In this document: positions 14,189 to 22,600 of the stretch, one piece after another
How the letters are laid out: every line of letters begins with the position of its first letter
How positions within the stretch are numbered: position 1 is the stretch's first letter
NCBI GenBank assembly: GCA_005789565.1
Contig: SXXL01000077.1
Location: 1 to 34,044, forward strand
DNA: 34,044 bases
Direction of reading: 5' to 3'
Source: Bacteroidota bacterium
GTDB taxonomy: Bacteria > Bacteroidota > Bacteroidia > Chitinophagales > Chitinophagaceae
Translations under genes and position numbers: made by a program
Notes under the pieces: generated by a model
Databases searched by the model: none
What the model saw: only the letters and a program-made list of their open reading frames with translations
Told to the model about the DNA's origin: nothing

Positions 14189-16783
14189 ATGCGCCGAATC
14201 CTGCTGCTTTCACTATTCAGTTCCTGCCTGTTTTCGCTTCACGCCCAAAAAGATTCCACGATCATAAAAGTCGACACCACCCTCGTGGAGGAACTGAAGG
14301 ATGGCGTACTCGATAATATTCCCGTGGTCTCCGCCGACGACAACGACCTGGGCGACGGCGGTAGCACCAGCACCTCCTCGCTGCTCAGCGCCGGCCGCGA
14401 CCCATTCTACTCCGCCGCCACCTTCAATTTCAGTGCCGTTCGCTTCCGGATCCGCGGATACGACAACGATCATTTCAGCACGTTCATGAATGGTATTCCG
14501 ATGGACAATCTCGATAACGGCTTCACGCCGTTCGGACTTTGGGGCGGACTCAACGACGTGATGCGCAACCGGGAACAGACGTGGGGACTTCGCAACACCA
14601 CCTTCGCCTTTGGCGACATCGGCGGCAACCTGCAGATCGATGCCCGAGCCAGCAAGCAACGGGCACAAACCAGCATCAGCTATGCCTCCTCCAACCGCAA
14701 CTACAACAACCGGATGATGATCACGCATTCCACCGGACTCAGTAAAAAAGGCTGGGCCTTCTCCTTCAGTGCCAGCCGACGCTGGGCCGGCGAAGGGTAT
14801 GTGCCAGGTACTTTTTACAATGGCTGGGGTTATTTCGCGGCGGTCGACAAACGCATCGGACAAAAACACCTGCTCTCCTTCACAGCATTCGGAGCGCCAA
14901 CAGAAAACGGCCGTCAAGGCTCCTCCGTCCGGGAAATGCTCGACCTGGCCGGAACCAACTATTATAATCCCAACTGGGGATACCAAAACGGCATCAAACG
15001 CAATGCCAGCATCGGCCGCACGCACCAGCCCGTGCTCTTGCTCACGCACGATTATCGCCTGAACAATAAAACAACGCTGGTCACCGCTGCTGGATTTTCC
15101 TTCGGTGATCGCAGCGTAACGGCCCTTGACTGGTACAACGCACCCGATCCGCGCCCAGACTATTACCGCTACCTGCCCAGCTACACCTCCACCTGGGCCA
15201 GCACCACCGATCCGATCCAAGGCCAACTGTTGTACGATCGCATGAAAGCCGACATCAACCTGCGCCAGATCAATTGGCAACGGCTACATGATGTCAACCG
15301 TGCCAATTATGCCACCATCACCAATGCCAACGGCATCCCGGGCAACAATGTCAGCGGACGACGCTCCCTGTATGTGCTGCAAGACCGTGTCATCAACACG
15401 CAGCGATACAATTTCAATTCCGTATTAAACACCCAACTGGCCGGCTTCATCGATGTCACCGCCGGTATTTCGCATCAATCCCAGCGCAACCACTACTTCC
15501 TGCGCGTTGAGGATCTGTTGGGGGGCGACTTTTATGTCAACGTCAACCAATTTGCCGAGCGCGATTTTCCGGCCGACAATGCCTCCAACCAATTCGATTT
15601 GAATAACCCGAATCGCATTCTGAAGAAAGGCGATCCGTACGGGTATGATTACAACATCAACATCAGCCGCTCCGCGGCCTGGGCCCAAGGGGTATTCAAA
15701 TTCAATAAGCTGGATCTGTTTCTCTCCGGTACCGCTTCCCAAACCTCTTTCTATCGCCAGGGCAATACCCGTCACGGTTTATTCCCCAACAACTCCTTCG
15801 GGAAGGGCACCGTCAATGATTTTTTCAATTACGGTGTCAAAGCCGGTGTTACCTACAAGATCGATGGTCGTAATTACGTGTACCTAAATGCGTCGCAGCA
15901 AACACGCCCTCCGTACTTCGAGAACGTGTACGTTTCTCCTCGTACCCGCCACGCCCAGCAGGACGTCGTGACGTCGGAAACCATCCGCACCCTCGAAGGA
16001 AGCTACGTGCTGAACGCTCCGCGGCTGAAGATCCACCTGGGTGGTTACTATACCCAATTCATGGATGGAATGGACGTGGTCACGTTCTACCACGACACCT
16101 ACCAGAACTTTGTTAACTACGCCACTACCGGCATCGACAAACTCCACTTTGGGGGTGAGCTGGGCATCGAGGCGAAACTGACCTCTACTTTAACCCTCAA
16201 CGCGGCCGCAGCCGTCGGGCGTTATTATTTCGACAGCCGTCAGCAGGCAACCATCACAGTAGATAACAGTGCTTTGCTGCTGGGACAGCAGGTCATCTAC
16301 GCCGAGAATTTCCGCATCCCCTCTACGCCGATGGAGGCGTATAGCCTAGGACTGAACTATCGTTCCCCCAAATTCTGGTTCTTTAGCCTGACGGGAAATT
16401 ATTTCGATCAATCTTATTTGAGTTTCAACCCTGTTCGTCGCACGTGGGATGCCCTGAAATATCTGACACCCGGATCATCTGATTATACTGCGGTGTTTGG
16501 CCAGACCAAATTCGACGCACAACAGACCCTGGATTTCTTTGGGGGCTATTCCTGGAAATTACCCAAGGCTTACCAGATCCAGGGAAAGTCTACTTTTCTC
16601 GTATTCAACGTCGGCGTGAACAACCTGCTGAACAATCAGGGGATCGTAACTGGCGGGTTTGAGCAATTGCGGTACGATCCGCAGTTGGCCCCCACCGATC
16701 CGATGCAAGTAGGCAAGTTCCCACCCCGTTTGTTCTATGCTTACGGCATCAACTTCTTCTCCAGTGTCACCCTTCGTTTTTGA
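14189..16783 (+). CDS. TonB-dependent outer-membrane receptor of a DUF5689/EEP locus
   Basis: 864 aa from ATG 14189, the start that yields the signal peptide MRRILLLSLFSSCLFSLHAQ; an ATG 28 codons upstream would bury it. The plug region (about residues 50-170) includes RIRGYDNDHFSTFMNGIPMD, GLWGGLNDVMRN and the FAFGDIGGNLQID segment. The barrel follows, with many aromatic alternating strands, and the C-terminus INFFSSVTLRF ends in Phe as expected for BAM insertion. No N-terminal carboxypeptidase-like (CarboxypepD_reg) domain is seen, and a SusD partner is absent. TonB receptors import large ligands using the proton gradient. The 28-base gap to the DUF5689 lipoprotein suggests that protein is the surface partner. 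Substrate inferred: nucleic-acid fragments or other phospho-compounds. Confidence 0.9.
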   Translation: MRRILLLSLFSSCLFSLHAQKDSTIIKVDTTLVEELKDGVLDNIPVVSADDNDLGDGGSTSTSSLLSAGRDPFYSAATFNFSAVRFRIRGYDNDHFSTFMNGIPMDNLDNGFTPFGLWGGLNDVMRNREQTWGLRNTTFAFGDIGGNLQIDARASKQRAQTSISYASSNRNYNNRMMITHSTGLSKKGWAFSFSASRRWAGEGYVPGTFYNGWGYFAAVDKRIGQKHLLSFTAFGAPTENGRQGSSVREMLDLAGTNYYNPNWGYQNGIKRNASIGRTHQPVLLLTHDYRLNNKTTLVTAAGFSFGDRSVTALDWYNAPDPRPDYYRYLPSYTSTWASTTDPIQGQLLYDRMKADINLRQINWQRLHDVNRANYATITNANGIPGNNVSGRRSLYVLQDRVINTQRYNFNSVLNTQLAGFIDVTAGISHQSQRNHYFLRVEDLLGGDFYVNVNQFAERDFPADNASNQFDLNNPNRILKKGDPYGYDYNINISRSAAWAQGVFKFNKLDLFLSGTASQTSFYRQGNTRHGLFPNNSFGKGTVNDFFNYGVKAGVTYKIDGRNYVYLNASQQTRPPYFENVYVSPRTRHAQQDVVTSETIRTLEGSYVLNAPRLKIHLGGYYTQFMDGMDVVTFYHDTYQNFVNYATTGIDKLHFGGELGIEAKLTSTLTLNAAAAVGRYYFDSRQQATITVDNSALLLGQQVIYAENFRIPSTPMEAYSLGLNYRSPKFWFFSLTGNYFDQSYLSFNPVRRTWDALKYLTPGSSDYTAVFGQTKFDAQQTLDFFGGYSWKLPKAYQIQGKSTFLVFNVGVNNLLNNQGIVTGGFEQLRYDPQLAPTDPMQVGKFPPRLFYAYGINFFSSVTLRF

Positions 16784-16811
16784 TATTTTGATACGCACTC
16801 ATTCAACTGCT

Positions 16812-17522
16812 ATGCAATACACCTCCTTTCTTCGAACCTGCTGCTGCTTACTCGGCCTCGGCATTTTGCTGACCGCTTGTAGTAAGGAACCGATCGGTCC
16901 GGTTGGACCAGACCCCGCCGCCCTGATCAACACGGCAGAGTTACGTTCGCTGTTCACCGGAGCAACCACGTCGGCCCCCAATGGGAAAAAGATCACCGGC
17001 ATCGTGATCAGCGATCGGACCACCGGAAACCTGAACGGGCAAAACATTTATTTGCAGCAGGGCAATGGGAAAGCCGGTATCTGCGTGCGATTCACCGCCT
17101 CCCATGCTTTTAACCTGGGCGATTCGATCGATGTGGAAGTATCGGGGCAAGAGATTTCCGAATACCGGGGATTGTTGCAACTCAACAACGTACCGCTCAG
17201 CTATGCCAGCTTGGTCGCCTCCGGCAAGTCCATCACCCCACGCGCAACGACCCTCGCCGACATCAACACCAATTACGAAGCTTGGGAGTCGACCTTGGTG
17301 CAGGTGACCGGCATCACTTCGATCACCGGAGGGAACAACGGTACTTGGTCGGGCAGCGTTACCATCAACAGCGGTGCCAACAGCCTGGTGATCTTTACTT
17401 CTTCCTTTGCCGGATTTGCCAACGTGGCTTATCCCAGCAACCCGCAACGCATCACCGGATACCTCACACCCTTTAATACCACCAAGCAAATGGCCCTGCG
17501 GGCGGCCTCGGATGCCAACTGA
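16812..17522 (+). CDS. DUF5689 surface lipoprotein (single domain)
   Basis: 236 aa starting at ATG 16812. Signal peptide with a clear lipobox (LLTAC, lipidated Cys near residue 22) followed by SKEP. One DUF5689 domain spans about residues 35-236: NTAELRSLFTGATT, GKKITGIVISDRTTGNLNGQ, NIYLQQGNGKAGICVRF, FNLGDSIDVEVSGQEISEYRGLLQLNNV. The function of DUF5689 is not established; its OB-like beta pattern and frequent pairing with secreted nucleases suggest ligand presentation. It is nearly collinear with the middle domain of the next protein (about residues 288-490), evidence of local duplication. Cotranscribed with the TonB receptor and the next gene. Confidence 0.85.
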   Translation: MQYTSFLRTCCCLLGLGILLTACSKEPIGPVGPDPAALINTAELRSLFTGATTSAPNGKKITGIVISDRTTGNLNGQNIYLQQGNGKAGICVRFTASHAFNLGDSIDVEVSGQEISEYRGLLQLNNVPLSYASLVASGKSITPRATTLADINTNYEAWESTLVQVTGITSITGGNNGTWSGSVTINSGANSLVIFTSSFAGFANVAYPSNPQRITGYLTPFNTTKQMALRAASDAN

Positions 17523-17551
17523 TCTCTGAACCGAACAATATGCAAGTGAAT

Positions 17552-19663
17552 ATGAAACATACAACTCTTTTCCTTCGAGCCCCCTGGCTGGTGGGCATCG
17601 CACTCTTATGTACACAACTTAGTTGTACCAAAGAGATCGCTGAACCGCCCGTACTCGGGGATGCCGGCATTACCGCCAATACCAGTATTCAGGCATTGAA
17701 AGCCCGTTACAGTGGCGGACAGGCCATTCCGATCACCGATAATATCATCGTTGAAGGCGTCGTTTCCTGTGACGATCGGAGCGGAAATTATTACCAGCAG
17801 ATCGCCATCCAAGATGGCTCGGGTGGCATTTTGCTTCGACTGGCCGGCAGTAACCATTACACCAGCTATCCGGTGGGAAGGAAGTTGTATGTGAAATGTA
17901 AGGGGCTTTTTCTCGGACAATACAACGGCACCCTTCAATTGGGGGGCGGATTGGATTCCAATTATCTCAGTGTCGGGGGCGTTACCTTGATCGCCCAAAA
18001 CCTGCAGGCCGATCATGTTTTTCGCGGGGCCCTGAATCAGCCGATCGTTCCGGTGGTCGTGAACGTATCTCAACTCACCACCACGTTGCAAGACCGCTAC
18101 GTGAGCACGCTGATCAAATTGGTAGGGCATGAGTTCAATGCGGCCGATACCGCCAAAGCTTTTGCCGATGCCGATCAATCCGGCAACCGCATCGTGCAGG
18201 GTTGCGCCAACCCTTCGGGCAACCGGATCACGCTTCGTACCAGTAATTATGCCAAGTTCGCGACACTCAACCTGCCCAATGGCAACGGCGATATTGTTGG
18301 TATCTATTCTTTTTTCGGCAGCACCAAGCAACTTACCGTTCGTGATGAGACCGACGTGCAGTTCAACGGCGCTCGGTGCGGGACAGGCCCCACCACGGTG
18401 ATGAACACCTCCGAGCTACGAGCCTTGTATGCGGGTGCCATCGCGTATGGTCCCAACGGCAAACGCATCACCGGTGTGGTGATCAGCGATCGCTCTACGA
18501 ACAACCTCAACACCCGAAACATCTATTTGCAACAGGGAGACGGGTTGTCCGGTATCGTCGTTCGGTTCGATGCGAACCACTCCTTCAACCTGGGTGATTC
18601 GATCGATGTGAATGTGACGGGTATGGAGATCTCGGAATTCAACGGACTACTCCAGCTGAACAACGTGCCCCTGTCGTATGCAGCCGTACGGGCCACCGGA
18701 AAATCGATCACTCCTCGGCAGGCAACCATCGCCGACATCGTTGCCAATTTTGAGAATTGGGAATCGACCTTGGTGCGTATCGTAAATATCAATTCCCTGA
18801 CCGGAGGTACTTCCGGCCGTTGGAGTGGCAGTGTGAATTTGACGGATGCCACCGGAACGATGGTGGCCTTTACGACAGCCTCTGCCAGTTTTGCGAACTC
18901 AACATATCCCAATAGTGCCAGTTCCCTGATCGGATACCTGACACCCTTCGCGGCCACCTTGCAGATCGGTATTCGCAATCCGGCTAACGACGTGGTAGCC
19001 GGGAGTGGTCCACCTCCTCCGGCAGGTGCAGGTTTGCCACTAACAAGCTCCCCGTACACCCAAAACTTTGACGGCATCTCTGCGGGATTGCCGCAAGGAT
19101 TTTCGGCAAAAGTTGGCGCTACGGCCAGCTTGATCGGTACGGGCGACATGACGCCGTTCGGCGCCTGGGCGCCAACGGTTTGGAACAATAGCAGTGCCGG
19201 CGCCAAGAATTTTGCGTCGGCTACGGGGTTGACGGCTACCGCTGATCTCACTACACAAGGCGCTGCTACCAACCGTGCCTTTGGCATTCGTCAAACCAGT
19301 TCCATGGGCTACGATCCTGGTTCGGCTTTTGTGATCTTGCTCGACAATACGACGGGTAAATCCAATTTTCAAATGAGTTTTCAATTGCAGTCGCTCGATA
19401 ATTCTATTGGACGTACCACGACGTGGACCGTCGATTACGGTTTAGGAGATACGCCTTCAACGTTCACTGCACTAACCACCAATCCCGCTACGCTCACCAC
19501 CACCCCAACCTTTGGAGGAACCAACGTAACGGTATCACTGCCGGCGGCATTGAACAATCAGGCACAGAAAGTATGGATACGCATCGTTGCCCTGAGTGCG
19601 ACCACCGGTAGCGGCAGCCGGGCCTCCTCGGCCATGGATGATTTTCAATTGAGCTGGAATTGA
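17552..19663 (+). CDS. Double-DUF5689 surface protein with C-terminal beta-sandwich
   Basis: 703 aa from ATG 17552 (an ATG at 17540 would add four residues). The signal peptide ends near CTQLSC/TKE, probably lipidated, although the lipobox is weaker than in the preceding protein. Domains: a divergent DUF5689 (about 40-275: SIQALKARYSGGQ, IIVEGVVSCDDRSGNYYQQ), a second DUF5689 (about 285-490) closely matching the upstream lipoprotein, and a Pro-rich linker (GPPPPAGAG). Last is a roughly 200-aa secreted-type beta-sandwich (SSPYTQNFDGISAGLPQGF ... SSAMDDFQLSWN) of a kind often attached to extracellular nucleases. No catalytic motif is visible. Probably a binding component working with the TonB receptor; third gene of that operon. 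Confidence 0.8.
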   Translation: MKHTTLFLRAPWLVGIALLCTQLSCTKEIAEPPVLGDAGITANTSIQALKARYSGGQAIPITDNIIVEGVVSCDDRSGNYYQQIAIQDGSGGILLRLAGSNHYTSYPVGRKLYVKCKGLFLGQYNGTLQLGGGLDSNYLSVGGVTLIAQNLQADHVFRGALNQPIVPVVVNVSQLTTTLQDRYVSTLIKLVGHEFNAADTAKAFADADQSGNRIVQGCANPSGNRITLRTSNYAKFATLNLPNGNGDIVGIYSFFGSTKQLTVRDETDVQFNGARCGTGPTTVMNTSELRALYAGAIAYGPNGKRITGVVISDRSTNNLNTRNIYLQQGDGLSGIVVRFDANHSFNLGDSIDVNVTGMEISEFNGLLQLNNVPLSYAAVRATGKSITPRQATIADIVANFENWESTLVRIVNINSLTGGTSGRWSGSVNLTDATGTMVAFTTASASFANSTYPNSASSLIGYLTPFAATLQIGIRNPANDVVAGSGPPPPAGAGLPLTSSPYTQNFDGISAGLPQGFSAKVGATASLIGTGDMTPFGAWAPTVWNNSSAGAKNFASATGLTATADLTTQGAATNRAFGIRQTSSMGYDPGSAFVILLDNTTGKSNFQMSFQLQSLDNSIGRTTTWTVDYGLGDTPSTFTALTTNPATLTTTPTFGGTNVTVSLPAALNNQAQKVWIRIVALSATTGSGSRASSAMDDFQLSWN

Positions 19664-19699
19664 TCCTGTACACCCACCATAACGTTTAATATATATCGG

Positions 19700-22600
19700 A
19701 TGAAAAAAATACTTGCATTTTGGATCGCGCTGGCACTGTCCCTCTCTTCTTACGGTCAGTTGTTGACCGAGGACTTTACATACGCAGCCGGTCAGTTGTT
19801 GACGGCCAATGGATGGACGGCCCATTCCGGTGCCGGCACCAATGCATTGACCGTTACGGCCCCCGGGTTGACTTACACAGGGCATCCTGGCTCTGGAATT
19901 GGAAATGCCGTGAGTATGACCAATACGGGTGAGGACGCCAATCGCACATTTACCAATACCAGCACGGGCAGTGTCTATATGTCTTTTTTAGTCAACCTCA
20001 GCGCCGTACAAACGGGTGACTATTTTGTCGGATTATTCCAATCTACCAGCGTTTTCCCAGTGCGTGTTTATGCCAAATCAGATGGGGCTGGCGGATTTCA
20101 ATTTGGGGTGAGCAAAAGCAACTCAACCGTCAGCTATGAAACCGCCTCACGTACATTGGGCACTACATATTTGGTAGTAATCAAATACACGTATAACGCC
20201 ACCACTACCACAGATGATGTCATTGATCTTTGGGTGAACCCTGCATTGGGTGGAACTGAACCGACAGCAACCATTTCAAATGTAACCGGAACAAGTCTGG
20301 ATGCAACCGGGATCGGTGCTGTGTTTTTGCGTCAGGGCAGTTCGACCGCAGCTTCCACACAACAAGTGGATGCCATCTTGGCCGGTACTACTTGGGCCTC
20401 GGTTACGCCCGGCGGTTCAGCAGCCTCCCCAGCCCTCATGCTGGGTACCATCAATGCCTTCGGTTCCGTAACCACCGGCACCAACTCAACCTCACAAACC
20501 GTATCGCTTTCCGGTGCCAACCTGACCGGCGCACCCGGAAACATCACCATCACTTCGCCCAATACAGATTTTCAAGTTTCAAATAATAATACAACCTGGG
20601 GTGCTACCGCCACCATTGCCTACACATCGGCGACCTTGGCATCTACCTCTTTTTATGTTCGATTTACGCCACAGTCAAACGGACTCAAATCCGGCAACGT
20701 GACACTCACAGGTGGAGGATCCACTGCCACACTTCCCGTTTCCGGAACCGGTGCATCCATCGACGCACCGGTGGCCACTGCCGCTACAGCTATCAGTAGC
20801 ACCGGGTTTACAGCGAATTGGAATGCCGTTACCGGGGCCACCGGCTATTTTCTGGATGTATACACCAAAGTACCCGGTTTGGTGACGGAAACCTTGGCCG
20901 GTTGGAATTGTGCGACCGCTACATCAGCCAGCCAAACAGCAGATGTAACCAACACGAACAACACAGGCAATAACTCGTTAAGTCCGCAAGGCTTTACCAC
21001 CCCGCCTACCATTTCATATCCATCTGGTCCCTCTGGTGCTACCGGCTCTCCCAATCCCTATTCCGTTTCGGCCAACGGATGGGATAACGGACAAGACACT
21101 AAATATTGGCAAGTAGAAGTGAATACCACCGGGGCATCGAATGTTACGGTGTCTTCCTTGCAAGGATCTTCTTCCACCGGCCCCAAAGATTTCAAGCTTC
21201 AATACAAAGTCGGTTCATCGGGTACATGGACGGATGTGACGAATGGTATCGTTACCCTCACCGCCACGGTCGTTGCCGGGAATCTGACCACCTGGGGTGC
21301 ACTGACAGATCTGGCACTGCCCGCCGCCACCAACAACCAGCCTTCTGTATTCTTACGCTGGATCATGACCTCCAACACGGCCATCAATGCTTCACCGGTG
21401 GCCTCCACCGGAACCAGCCGGATCTCAGCGATCTATGTTAAGGGACAGGTCAACGGATTTGTCAACACCTATGTACAACAAAACATCAACGTAGGAAATG
21501 TCACCAGTTATGCGGTAACCGGACTCAATCCCAGTACCACCTATTATTATGTAGTACGCTCAACCAATGGTGTTTCTACTTCCGCGAACTCCAATGAGAT
21601 CACGGCCGTAACCACCGCCGCGCCCTCGGCGAGCCTGAGCGCAACGGCTCTTTCGGCCTTTGGCGATGTTTGCCTGAATGTTACTCCCTCTGCTAACTCA
21701 TTTACCATCACCGGCACCAGCCTGAGCACGGCGAATGTTACGGTGGGACCACTCACCGGTTATCAATTCGCCACCACGGCGGGAGGTACCTATAGTTCCT
21801 CCTTGAATCTGACACAGTCCGGAGGGGCTTTCACCCAACAAGTATTTGTGCAATTCACCCCGACGGCGGTGCAATCGTATAACGGCAACATTCCGGTGAG
21901 TGGGGGAGGAGCCAGTGCCATTCAAGTGGCAGCAACCGGATCCGGGGTGAATACCTTGGCAACGGTGACTACCGGTGCAGCCAGTGGTATCACGACCACG
22001 GCAGCTACCTTGGCCGGTTCGATCACTGCCAATGGATGTAGCAGCGTAACGGCCTATGGTATTGAATACAGCACCACGTCCGGATTTGCCAATGGTTCCG
22101 GCACGCAAGTGGCCTCCACCAACCTTGCGGGGGGTAACTTCAGTGCTTCTTTGAGTGCTCTCACGCCGGGCACTACATATTATTACAAGGCGTATGCGAC
22201 CAACACTGGTGGCACGGCGTATGGAACAGAGCAGAGCTTCGTGACCTTGGCGCTTACACCCACCTTGTCCGCTACGTCGCTCACTTCTTTTGGACCTGTC
22301 TGTATCAATACCACGGGTGGCCCCAATAGTTTTACGATCAATGGCTCTGCCCTCAATACAACTAACATCAGTGTGGGCCCCTTGAGTGGATTTACATTCT
22401 CGACCTCAGCCACTGGAACATATACTGCTTCTCTTTCCCTTACGCAGCCGGGTGGAACTTTCACGCAGCCAGTCTTCGTGCAATTCACCCCTACGGCGGT
22501 TCAATCGTACAATGGCAATATCGCAGTTTCAGGTGGTGGGGCTACGGCGGTCAACGTGGCCGTCACTGGATCGGGTACGAACACAGCCCCAGCCGTTACT

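Noticed and set aside
14213-15280. A 355-codon open frame on the minus strand inside the TonB receptor
   Set aside because: It is wholly antisense to a receptor with clear plug and barrel signatures, and its translation shows no recognisable domain; a shadow frame of a GC-rich gene.
14189-17522. SusC/SusD polysaccharide utilisation locus
   Set aside because: No SusD-like protein, glycoside hydrolase or carbohydrate sensor is present, the receptor lacks the N-terminal carboxypeptidase-like domain, and the partner lipoprotein is DUF5689.
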